A stretch of DNA of 64,000 bases. Origin: Triangularia verruculosa. Lineage: Eukaryota; Ascomycota; Sordariomycetes; Sordariales; Podosporaceae. The stretch lies in assembly GCA_033296885.1 (NCBI GenBank), contig MU863929.1:62001-126000 (forward strand). The letters run 5' to 3'. The translations under genes and the position numbers were made by a program. The notes under the pieces were generated by a model that was not told where the DNA came from, made no database searches, and saw nothing but the letters and a program-made list of their open reading frames with translations. Shown piece after piece: positions 12,665-21,690 of the stretch; position 1 is the first letter of the stretch, and every line of letters begins with the position of its first letter.

Positions 12665-13980
12665 TCAACGAAGAGCTCTCACACCCGTGATATCTCGGTA
12701 AGCCACCATTCTCCCGTCAACACCTGGGTTTCCATCCCGCCACTTGAGCGTGTCCGGGAAAAGACTCCAATCCCTCGCAATGGTATAGCCGCCTCGAGAC
12801 CGAGCTCCTTCCTCTGCGGCAGGCGGCAAGTCGGCGAGTGCTGCCCACAGGGCGAGCATAGCTAGGTAGGTACTCTTGCGTTAGTCGATATTTCTTCAGG
12901 CATACATATCACGGACAGAGAAAACTTACTGTATGGTTCTGGATCTGAGAGTGCTTGTTCCGTTGTCGTTGCCATCGCGTGCGCCCAACCGTTGAGCCGA
13001 CCGGCGCCGAGACCCGGGCCCTGCGGATCCATGAATGCCCATGGCAGAACGTGGAAGAACTCGTGCATGATGGTCAGGTGGGGGAAGAACCATTCGATCT
13101 TGCCGATACCCATTCCGAAGCGAGTGAGGTCGTTGTTTCCGCTTGCGTGTAGTCTTTTATTCATCCGTTGTTAGCATTTCTGTTTCATAAGGTAGGTAGG
13201 TAGGCAAAGTGGAAAGGTAGGTGGGTAAATCTGACAAGGCTGGCGTTCTTGGGACTGTTCCCCCGTACATGTCGTCAATGTTTCTCAACTCTTCCCACAT
13301 GCCATCGCATAGCGTGATATCGTAAAACCAAGCTGGACGGTCGGGCCTGCGTGTGAAGTGGGGGTTCGTCTCGGCGTTGACCTGGTTCCCGTCGTTGTAG
13401 TCCTGGCAGGCATGCGAGGCCGGTGCGGTCACATGCCGCGTATCGATCCAGACTTGGTTTACTGGATCCCATGAGCGAGCGCCGTGTTTCCGGTACCGGT
13501 CTCCGTTGTCACACCATAGCTGTACATTGGCTCGTCTGATGTCTCGTGTGCGGGTCCAGTCGTGTGCGAGACACTCCATACCTTGAACAACTCTATAGTA
13601 CATAGGTAAGTTACTTGAAGATGAAGGTTTTGATCATGTGCTTACGTCTCATAAGCTGTCCGGCTGTAATCCTCACCCCTTCCCCACAAGCGCCTGGCCT
13701 CGTATCCCAGGTCCCATCGAGTTGTATCTTGCACAGGGACTTTGAAGGTAGCCCAAAAAACAGTAGCAAAGTCGATATCGCTGGGGTCTCGCAGTCTGTT
13801 GCTGGCGCTTCGGGCTTCGTAAAAGACCTCGTTCATGAAGAGATCGAAATCCGGCGCTTTGTCATAACAGGACTGGTCAATCCAGTAGGTAAAGCCCCCG
13901 TTGTAGGGACCAAGAGAGAGTCCGAGTCCTGAAAGGGAGAGCAATGACAGGATAGCACAGATTCGGTCGAGGTACTTCAT
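12665..13980 (-). CDS. Secreted HExxH zinc metallopeptidase-like protein
   Basis: Four exons on the minus strand: 13980-13646, 13592-13269, 13153-12930 and 12861-12665, giving 359 aa. Introns 1 and 3 are well defined (donors GTAAGC and GTAAGT; acceptors CTATAG and CCTAG). Intron 2 has two in-phase donors, GTACGG at 13268 or GTCAGA at 13235; the second would add 11 residues. Residues 1-22 form a signal peptide (hydrophobic ICAILSLLSLSGLGLSL). Residues 250-254 read HEFFH, the HExxH zinc-binding and catalytic motif of zincins. The general look recalls fungal M35-like or lysine-specific metallo-endopeptidase relatives, but I cannot identify the third zinc ligand with certainty. It is probably an extracellular protease, transcribed divergently from the Cys-rich secreted protein at 14712. 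Confidence 0.75.
13181..13237. repeat. TAGG/GGTA-rich short repeat within intron 2
   Basis: Plus-strand TAGG/GGTA repeats (minus-strand TACC repeats) fill much of the second intron of the metallopeptidase-like gene. Similar TACCTACC runs occur at the 3' end of its third intron and in intron 2 of the gene at 27265. Confidence 0.6.
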
Positions 13981-14711
13981 GGTTCTGGTTTGTTGTTGCT
14001 TGACTTGGTCTACGGCTGAGGGAGCTGCGAGAGAAAGCTGAAGAGAGGTTCAAAGGTCTATAATCAGTGGTATTATATACATAGCAGGCGATCGTACAGC
14101 TCTATCCGTCCCATGAAAAGAAAGCGAGGCGGAGATGGAACAGGTCTGGTGGTATCCGTGCTCTCTCTCTCATTCGCCGTTGCTTCTCCTGTACCGAAAT
14201 TTGGAGGGCGGAATCTGCATTTTTGGCCGTTCTCCAGTATTCCTATCATAGGTAATGGCCTTGAAGCTGAAGAGTATCTGACAGTGCGCTGTGCTTCCAT
14301 CAAAGGCTCATTGTTTGTGTGAAGAGTTTGCAGTGCGGAGTGGGTCATCACCCAATGTCCTCACCATGAACAATGGCATTGCAACCGAAAAAATCTGAAC
14401 AGTCCGCCTTTTCAGAGCAAAGTCTTTCGAAGACTCTGCTATGGGGTGGGGTTAGACCACTCGTCGGCATGTATTGACTTAGAGATAACCCTTGGATGGA
14501 GCAAAGGCGGAATATCCTGTTTGTGCCCCTCGTTGTTGTCTTCAGAGTAGGTGGAGACTGGCTCTCTTGGAAGAGGAGAGCTGTGGAATTCTCCGCGTTG
14601 AACCCTTGAGAACTCTTGCCTATATAAACAATTGAACTTTTCCCAGAATCCCCTTGACTTCTTCTTTCAGCCAGGGAATCTGGGCACCTCATTCACCATT
14701 GCCCAGCTGCC
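13981..14711. promoter_or_regulatory. Divergent promoter region between two secreted-protein genes
   Basis: 731 bases separate the two head-to-head start codons. Short ORFs within (14113-14322 +, 14348-14692 -) have no recognisable features. TATA-like sequences occur near 14078 (minus-strand side) and 14622-14627 (TATATA, plus-strand side). The arrangement would allow shared regulation. Confidence 0.5.
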
Positions 14712-17555
14712 ATGATGGTTTTCGACAACATCTTATTGGTTATCTTGGCCCACGGTTCAACAATAGCCGGGGCCATTGCTATTCTCTCACCAGAGATGAC
14801 AGCATTGGCCTCCTCCACACTTCCGACAACTATCACTCCCACTTCCAGCCTCGAAAAACAACCCTATGTAACGTGGATTGGAGCCGCCAATCAGGATGTA
14901 GTCTGCCCTGAGCAGGTTGGTTCTGAGCCGTGGTATTGTTGGGACCGTGAGAACTGCGTCGATATCCCCTTGGCCTAGGTCAGACAAGCTAATCAAGTCT
15001 TCGACTTTCTCAGACTGGTGCAGAGAAGAGGATGTTACCAATCCCGGCCACTGCTATAAAATCAATCCGATGGGTATGTCAGATGGAAACCTTCTTCGAT
15101 TCTCGCAAACCGTCGTAGGACCACTGCTAATCAGTAGCGAACAGGTTATCATTGTGAATGCAAGCCTATGCCTCGGCCTGACGGCGACAACGCGAGCATG
15201 ACCACAATCACCACGGCGGGGACTCTTTGGGGCCAGCCCACCAACGTGACACTCACTTATGCCCTCGAAACCATTGCAACTTTTACTGCTCTGCGAAAAT
15301 ACAAGATAACAACGATCTACAATCCCTATCCGACCACGTCGACAACCACCACAACCGCCATGGGGACAGCAACTGGCAACGATACCGGGCTTGTTGAAGC
15401 GGTTGAAACGGCGGGTGCAGTGATTGCAGCGGGTGGAACAATGTGGGTGCTACTCGAGGGTTGGATCGGACCTGCCGAAGCAATCATGGCCGAGCTTGGG
15501 CCCGGTGACATGGAGGAGGGAGACGACCCGGCCTGTCCTGCGGATTACGACCACAACTGCGTAGACCCCGAATGCATGGGAGAGATTGAGGGTATGTGTA
15601 CCGTGGGTGAGCACATCAACTGTCCTTGCGTTCAGTGTCCAGACAAGGAAGATCTATTCTGCGATGTGGAGGAGTGCTCTGGGTTCGACGGGCAATGTAC
15701 AAAGCCCGGTTGGGCGGAGTGCGCTTGTTCATATCGAACTTGCCCAGGGGACATCGAAGGCGGCGACGGGCCACCAAAGTGCGAAGATGCCGATAAGTGT
15801 GGTGGGGCTGCCGGGGAAGGACCGGTGCTAAGCTGGACATGTAAAGGGCTGGAACAATCTGATACAGGCCAGCGGCTTTATCAAGATTGTATCTGTGAGC
15901 CGTACGATGGCCCCGAACCGTTGCTACACGGTGCGAGCGAATCGGATATAAACAAGACCATCGCGAACTTCAAGTCACTACCTGAATTTACAGAAGACAG
16001 CTGGCCACTCGACACGACACTGAACGTTACCAACAGCAGCTGTTCATTGATCAGCCCTGCAGTCCTGAGAGTTGGCCGCTGGGAACCGGATGGCGGCAAC
16101 GGCACGGGGTTAGACACCTTTTATAGGTCTTTTTGCGAAGAAAACCATGGGAAGTTGATCGGGCAAGCCCTTGTTGATGGCCGTTTGTCCAGTCTGGCGC
16201 TTATCGACGACATTAGCAACAACCGAACACCGGTATGGTTCTCCATCAGGCCCTGGGATGACCGCAAGGCCTCGCATAAGTGTGATGCCGTCCAGGGATT
16301 TGATGATTTTACACTCAACTCAGCGGAGTGCATCTCTGCCTTTGAGTTTGCGGCGTCAAAATGCGACCCAGACAACGCCTATACCAAAGGTGGATCGATG
16401 CCCGGCTACTGCTTGGTCTATGAGATCCTCCCACAAGAAACTTATCACGAGCTGAATCCTCCGTGGGCAAATCAATACACAGAAGACAAGCTTCCACAGT
16501 GCGGAGATGAACACAAGCCACGCGGAGGGGAGGATGGCATTGGTTTGAAGAGGGACTTCTGGGGGTGCATGAGTACCAAATTTTGTAACGATCCTGCCAA
16601 CTTTGATGGGCAATACCACAAGTATAGCACAAACGACTACGAATGGGAGACTGGTTGCAATCTCTGGAACAACCATGAAAAGCCAGACAACATCACAACC
16701 ACTCCCTACTACCCCTGGCCGAATAGTTACGGAAATGATGTAAGCAGCAGCAGCAATGGAGTGACAACTGTTAAACAGCTTTTACTAACACTCTGCCTGT
16801 CGTAGTACACCTTCTTCTACCTAGCCAGAAATCTGACCGACGCCGGCTGCGACAAGTTCAGATGCCAAAACGCCTTTAACCACATCATGTTCTCCAGCTG
16901 CGGAGTCACATCACCCACATACGACGAAATGGTCCCCTCTGGATCCATCAACGAGATGTTTGGCTGCGGCAAGTTTGACTACACCATCGAGCCTCCCGAG
17001 ACATTCGACGTGTCTTGTACGCTCAACGAAACCGACTATCCCAACACCCCTGAATTCCTCGCCCCATCTGAGTTCAACATGACAGAAGTAACACAACTCA
17101 TTCAGGACTTTTGCTATCGTGACGGGGACAACATGTATATCCCGCACCCCCTGCCCCCCGGACGCGAGGATCCCACCTACCCTCAGATGACGAGACAGGT
17201 GGGCGGCGTGAAGGGCCCCTTTGTTCGTCTGGAGCAGGTTTTTGCAGTTGATCGTGTCGGCGGAGCTATCGATCCAGGGATCAGCACGGTTTGTCTCCAT
17301 CCTGATCCTATCAATAATACATATTTTGGGGGAGCTAGGTGCGTCAAGATCTTCACGGACGTGATCAATAAATGCAGCGGTGATGATGACAGCGCTGAGA
17401 TACCGGGGGCATGGGCCTTTGAGCATGAGGATCTGAATGGCTGTGTGGTGTACACCATCTCGGCATTTTATTGGCACAAGAGGGGTGGCAAGTTTGTTGA
17501 TGGCTTGTGGCAGCGTGCTTTGTCATGGCCAAGGATAAGTAAGGCGACTGGGTAG
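14712..17555 (+). CDS. Large secreted cysteine-repeat protein, function unknown
   Basis: Four exons: 14712-14946, 15014-15073, 15145-16739 and 16806-17555. Donors are GTGAGA, GTATGT and GTAAGC; all acceptors have branch sites and phases agree, giving 879 aa. An N-terminal hydrophobic stretch (MMVFDNILLVILAHG) suggests secretion, and many N-x-S/T sites fit glycosylation. A Thr-rich segment lies near residues 155-175. Residues 237-349 hold two clear and one degenerate tandem cysteine module with spacing C-x4-C-x6-C-x7-C-x-C-x(2-4)-C. Two longer segments, about residues 425-526 and 730-850, share a second pattern: an Asp/Ser-Phe-Cys start, a (E/R)C-(I/V)-x-(A/I)-F core, then a GC/YC-(L/V)-V-Y-(E/T)-I end. 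That end resembles C-terminal extensions of fungal chitinases, but no catalytic domain is visible. The first junction is the least certain. Confidence 0.7.
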
Positions 17556-17895
17556 GTTGGTAGTACCTAGATACCTGTTAGATAGTCGACAACAAGGACA
17601 AGAAGCAATCTTGTCCTTGTTAATACCTACCTTAATATACATTCATTTTACCTTCTACCAAACCGGAACCTGCGGTTTGTATGATATGGAAGTAGAGGGT
17701 TGGAGGAGAGCAGAGCTTGAAAAAAAGCATTGAAAAGTTATTGACGGCACCCGAGGTGCGAGTGGAGACCTAGAGCAGACAAGATCCCAAGCTTTCAGCT
17801 GGATGTGTCGTATCTGATCTTTTGTAGCGGGCCTAAGCTTGATGTTTTATCGGTAATCTTGATTGCCAACACTTCCATGTAACTACCTACCGTAA
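17556..17895. other. Convergent 3' spacer
   Basis: This lies between the stop of the secreted protein and the stop of the F-box-like gene. I see no gene. Sequence near 17865-17895 weakly resembles sequence at 21128-21165 on the far side of the chimeric ORF. Confidence 0.4.
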
Positions 17896-19569
17896 TCATT
17901 CCACAGTCTGTTGGCTCCTCACAAACTTTCTGTAGGTTTTGGCGATCATCCCAAAGAAAGCTCTCACGGCTTTGAACGATGAACTCTTGAGCAGTACACA
18001 AACCCCACACGTTGAGGAAGGTGTGGCGACGAGATGTCCTTCTCCTGAATTGCTCGTGTCCTCTAAAGCCCCTTCTTCCTGCATGGCCTTGCTTTCAAGT
18101 TCTTCCCCAGACCTGCCTTCATGTTCATCCCCAGTCTTACCTCCATGTTCTTCCCCAGCCTTGCCTCCATGTTCCTCCCCAGTCTTACCTCCACTCAAGG
18201 CCTCCTCTTTGTCTCCTTCCCCTATCTTCGTCCAGTCTTCTGTACTGCGATACCAACACGCGCCTAAATTGAAGTATTTGGTCTTGATACGATGGAAGTT
18301 CCCGCAAGCCGGATCTTTACATACAGGCCAAACTTGTCCGAACCTACTCTCATCGTCGTCGAGCTGATATGAGTCTGGATCTAAAGCGTGAAGCCACCTA
18401 TGTTGGGGGCGGATTCGTGCCTCCCCATCGCCTCCATGCCGGATTTGATATTTTCCCAGGCCCATGACCCTGTCATATAGCGTGACAAGGCATTGGCGAT
18501 CGGGGCTGTTAAACTTGTCGCATAGATCAACCTCTGATGCCCAGATCGCATCAGAATGCTTATATCGTCCCAAACAAGCCTTATAGCCTTGGACTCGACT
18601 GTGATCCGTGTCAGACTTCGCCCACATCTCACCCTCTGCGCCGTAGCTCAAGCAAGTGCACCCCTCTTCTATATCAAAGCATGTCATCTCCTCAGGGTGA
18701 TTCCAACGCGTCGTATCCATTGACGACTCGTCCCGAAGAAACGATATGCCACAGCGACGTTGATTCAAAAAAACAGCCCGTACATCCCGTGAACGGAGAC
18801 GTCCTTTTCCGTCCGTCTCGATCATCGCATGTGCGTCCCATTCAATATATAAATCGAGCGTGCCATCTTGGGCATAAATAGTCAGTTCTGGCGAGCTTCT
18901 GATGCCAGAAGGACATGTTGGATGTTCCGGATGGTGGCACTTTTCCCAAAAAGCCAGCCTATTAGTATCGCTCTCCTCAGCAGCCATCTCAACCAGACGT
19001 TTCTCCAAGTCAGCCCAGGAAATTCCCTTGTGGTGATCACACAGCTTCAGCCTTCCTTCCCACGCAATACAGACCCGCTCTGTATCTCCCAGCGTCGACT
19101 GTGCCTTCGAAAACTGCCTCGCATGATGGATCTCATCGCATCCCGAACAGTACAAAAGGCCACCTTGGGCCGCCTGAAACTTGCAGCGGCTCCAGATGTT
19201 CTGCTGGCCACAGGTCCGTGATGAGCAATCGGTACAAAGTAAGTCCTTCCTTAATAATGTGCATGCTACTTCCTTGGGATCCCCATCACGGCTCACGTGC
19301 CGCTGAAAGCCAAAAAGTGAGCAGCGCATATGAATCCAGTCGAAACCGTAAAGTTCTAAAATGATCCGCCGTGTAAGCCGCGACACGTGGGCCAGGCAAA
19401 AGAGAGCAGCTAAGCTAGAAGGTGTCTTGGACGAATGTAGATCCTTGACAATCATCAGGACGAGCTCTTCGGGGAGTTTGTAGAGAGGGCTGAACTTGTA
19501 GTTGTGGCGATGGGCGGTGACCATGGGGTCTTCTGCCTCTCGGGCAGGTGATGTTGCTAGTTCAGCCAT
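17896..19569 (-). CDS. F-box-like protein with acidic GEEHGGK-type repeats
   Basis: Single-exon gene of 557 aa from ATG at 19569. The open frame extends to a TTG at 19590, which I do not use. Residues about 28-70 (YKLPEELVLMIVKDL, then ALFCLAHVSRLTRRI) look like an F-box-type motif, which normally links a target to the SCF ubiquitin ligase through Skp1. The middle is Cys/His-rich (CTDCSSRTCG, YCSGCDEIHHARQF), as in many fungal F-box-like proteins of unknown target. Near residues 465-500 are four 8-residue acidic repeats of type GGKTGEEH, encoded by 24-bp tandem DNA repeats. Its 5' flank and first 31 codons are duplicated at 21350-21690. Substrate and role are unknown. Confidence 0.75.
   Translation of the reverse strand: MAELATSPAREAEDPMVTAHRHNYKFSPLYKLPEELVLMIVKDLHSSKTPSSLAALFCLAHVSRLTRRIILELYGFDWIHMRCSLFGFQRHVSRDGDPKEVACTLLRKDLLCTDCSSRTCGQQNIWSRCKFQAAQGGLLYCSGCDEIHHARQFSKAQSTLGDTERVCIAWEGRLKLCDHHKGISWADLEKRLVEMAAEESDTNRLAFWEKCHHPEHPTCPSGIRSSPELTIYAQDGTLDLYIEWDAHAMIETDGKGRLRSRDVRAVFLNQRRCGISFLRDESSMDTTRWNHPEEMTCFDIEEGCTCLSYGAEGEMWAKSDTDHSRVQGYKACLGRYKHSDAIWASEVDLCDKFNSPDRQCLVTLYDRVMGLGKYQIRHGGDGEARIRPQHRWLHALDPDSYQLDDDESRFGQVWPVCKDPACGNFHRIKTKYFNLGACWYRSTEDWTKIGEGDKEEALSGGKTGEEHGGKAGEEHGGKTGDEHEGRSGEELESKAMQEEGALEDTSNSGEGHLVATPSSTCGVCVLLKSSSFKAVRAFFGMIAKTYRKFVRSQQTVE
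18100..18195 (-). repeat. Four 24-bp in-frame tandem repeats in the F-box-like gene
   Basis: On the plus strand the unit reads approximately TTCTTCCCCAGTCTTACCTC followed by CATG, repeated four times with few differences. It encodes the 8-residue acidic repeat and keeps the frame, so length change would not break the protein. Confidence 0.85.
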
Positions 19570-20189
19570 CTTCTGGTAATGAGATAGCAATCAAGTATTT
19601 CGTTCTTGAGGCATCATGGGTCTGTCAGCGCATAATCTGCTTGGCAATGCTGTAGGAATATTAAATTTCAGATAATGCAATATACCTCGTAGTGGAAATA
19701 AGGAGAATAGTCTGGGAAAAAGGTGGTTGAAGAAAAGCAAGCACCGGGTTTTTAACCTTGAAGTAAATTTGTGTGGCTTCTGAAAGCCATTAGATTAGCG
19801 CAACCTAGAACGCCCACAGGTAACAAAATAACGCGTTCCTACTCAAGCCTCGGCCGTGGAATAATATCCACAAAAGTGAGCTTTTTTAAGTCACTTAGCT
19901 AATAGCCACCTCGCACTATAGAAAATATAAGAAAAGCTCAACAATTATAAGTGCTTATAATTACTTACTTTAAATATAAAATAAGCGCTTTTAACCCTAT
20001 TTCACCCGTGTGACTTAGATAGCGTACCTATGTCATACCAATCATGCCCTCATTTAGCATAGGTAAACAGAGATAAAAGCATCGGTCTTAAAAAGAAATC
20101 TAGGGGGATCTAAAACTATCCCTTTATTAAAAACATCGCTCTAGCTCATGTCGCTGTATCTGTATGCAGGTTTAACCATAAAGATATAG
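19570..20189. promoter_or_regulatory. Promoter region of F-box-like gene; AT-rich spacer
   Basis: The left 290 bases are the F-box gene's 5' flank, with diverged similarity to 21445-21690. From about 19860 to 20160 the sequence is strongly AT-rich and holds no gene that I can see. Confidence 0.45.
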
Positions 20190-21093
20190 TTACATGCAGT
20201 CAGCCCTCACCGACTCCAGCTTCAACTTTACCTTCGCTATCTTCTTCTCCCTCTCCTCCCACTTCTTCTCCCAGCTAGCCACCACCTCCCTCAACTTTTC
20301 CACCTCCCTTAACTTTTCCACCTCTTTATCCGGCCAATCTTCCATTCTCTCCAATTTTGCACGGACCTGCTCTACAGTCTTCTCTAAAAGATGCAACTGC
20401 CTCTTTACCCCCTCATCCACCTCCACCGTCTTCTTCCACCCCTCCAGCACCTTCACCCTCTCCACCAACTCCTCCACCTTCTCCTCCAGCCCTCCATCTT
20501 CTCCACCCTCTCCTTCAACCCCTCCATCTTCCCCATCCTCTCCTCCAACTCCTCCATCTTCCCCACCCTCTCCTTCAACCCCTCCATCTCCCCCATCCTC
20601 TCCTCCAACCCCTCCAACCCCTCCAACCTCTCCTTTAACCCCGCTATCTCTCCTAGCTCATTCTTCAACTTCTCTAACTCCTCCGGCGTAAGGTTAATTT
20701 GGGGGGCAGGTAGGAGGGCAGGTTGGGTGGCAGTCGAGGACTTGGCGGAGGGTTGGTACGGTTGGATATACAGCAAAAAAATGCCAACCGGCGCTTGCCC
20801 CGGGCCCACAAGCCCTTGAACCCGTTTCCATCCTCGTGCTTTTTCGCCTTTTCTGCCCACTTTACCACCCCTTGCCTCGTTGGTACCCAGCTAAAAACGA
20901 TGGACGCGAGGCCTAATACAAACGGAATTAAAGTGGCCACGTTCTCCCAACCTGTACTAAGTTTAGGAGCCATAGATTCTCTGAGAGCCTCGAGAATTCC
21001 GTGTAAGTAACGAGCCAAAAAAAAACTCGGTAGACTTAGGGAGTAAAACAATTCTCCCTCCATGTTGAATATCCACATTCTCTTCCCCCCCAT
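20190..21093 (-). pseudogene. Membrane/coiled-coil protein gene broken by two frameshifts
   Basis: Three overlapping minus-strand frames join into one protein if two single-base gains are allowed. The first frame starts at ATG 21093 and contains a hydrophobic segment (NVATLIPFVLGLASIVFSWV) and a charged KWAEKAKKHEDG region. It passes into the second frame at a T7 run near 20775-20781. The second frame is a long heptad coiled coil built of 14-residue units of type GLKERVGKMEELEE. It breaks near 20500, where a G appears to be missing in GGAGGGCTGG, and the coiled coil continues in the third frame to 20190. Both lesions are in homopolymer or low-complexity DNA, so real decay, an allelic variant and sequence error are all possible. 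No splice sites explain the shifts. I do not recognise the family. Confidence 0.6.
20430..20645 (-). repeat. Low-complexity 21/42-bp tandem repeats encoding coiled coil
   Basis: The plus strand reads as repeated CCTCCATCTTCCCCATCCTC-like blocks of 21 and 42 bp, almost purine-free. On the minus strand they encode a Met-Glu-Gly-Leu-Lys-Glu-Arg-Val heptad register. Confidence 0.8.
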
Positions 21094-21133
21094 GATCCCC
21101 CAACACCAAGGCCATGAATGTAAACCAAAGTAG

Positions 21134-21442
21134 CTAAATTGACGAGAACTTCCATGTAGACCTTGTAAGTTTGGCCAGACCAGGCTTCTCTAGCTCGCCA
21201 ACATCCGGAAGATGTCCAATAGAGCTGGATTTGTTCCACTTGTCGAACCTCCCAGACTGGAAAGAGGCAGCAATCTTGACACCGGACTCGCCACGGATCA
21301 TCTTGGCGCCCTTGGAGCCGTCATCGTCGTTGGCACGTTGCTGTGACTCGTAGTTGTGGCGATGGGCGGTGACCATGGGGTCTTCTGCCTCTCGGGCTGG
21401 TGATGTTGCTAGTTCTGCCATCTTCTGGCAATGAGACAGCAT
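21134..21442 (-). CDS. Chimeric ORF: F-box gene 5' end fused to DBP10 fragment
   Basis: 102-codon ORF starting at a true ATG. Residues 1-31 (MLSHCQKMAELA...HRHNY) copy the start of the F-box-like gene at 19569, in its native frame. After a short junction (ESQQR) the ORF continues with about 54 residues (ANDDDGSKGAKMIRGESGVK and onward to EKPGLAKL) that copy the DBP10 C-terminal region, also in native frame. By eye the DNA identity is roughly 95% for the F-box part and 92% for the DBP10 part. Next to the junction, ten bases present in DBP10 (30810-30819) are absent. The F-box upstream flank is duplicated too, so the ORF may carry a promoter. It ends with an unrelated 8-residue tail. It may be expressed or simply a remnant. 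Confidence 0.6.
   Translation of the reverse strand: MLSHCQKMAELATSPAREAEDPMVTAHRHNYESQQRANDDDGSKGAKMIRGESGVKIAASFQSGRFDKWNKSSSIGHLPDVGELEKPGLAKLTRSTWKFSSI
21163..21347 (-). repeat. Duplicated fragment of DBP10 (donor 30634-30829)
   Basis: About 185 bases match the DBP10 3' coding region closely, with a 10-base internal deletion. The differences are a mix of transitions in both directions and transversions, so repeat-induced point mutation is not obvious. The orientation relative to the chromosome is the same as in DBP10. Confidence 0.85.
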
Positions 21443-21690
21443 TGGGGACTTCCGCTGCTATGGAAGACAGTCTGGACCTTTCAGTGCGCAAGTTGCTCAC
21501 TAAAGCTGTACACCAGGCTTCAATAATCCAATATACCGCGTGGCCGGCGATAAGAAAGAGGCTGAAAAAGCAGTGATTGAAGAAGAACAAAAAAAAGGTT
21601 TGCGGACTCCGAAGCAGGTGTGGTGGCTTTTGAAAACCCGAACCTCCCAGCCGGCAAAATAAGGTATTCGTTCTCAAGCCTTGGGCTTGC
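21348..21690 (-). repeat. Duplicated 5' flank and first codons of F-box-like gene
   Basis: 21350-21443 match 19498-19591 at about 95%. Beyond this, blocks such as CAATATACC, GGTTGAAGAA/GATTGAAGAA, GTGTGGCTTCTGAAA/GTGGTGGCTTTTGAAA and CTCAAGCCT remain alignable to about 19850/21690, with more divergence. The copy therefore includes likely promoter sequence. Confidence 0.75.

Noticed and set aside
14113..14322. 69-residue frame with a hydrophobic start between the two secreted-protein genes
   Set aside because: The hydrophobic stretch is short and the frame sits in a divergent promoter with no codon or domain evidence.
19570..19590. Seven-codon N-terminal extension of the F-box-like protein
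   Set aside because: It relies on a TTG start. The duplicated copy has ATG at that place, but the F-box gene itself has its first ATG at 19569.
21163..21347. Heavy repeat-induced point mutation of the duplicated DBP10 piece
   Set aside because: Changes are few and include transitions in both directions and transversions, so the RIP pattern is not evident; the fragment is also shorter than RIP usually requires.
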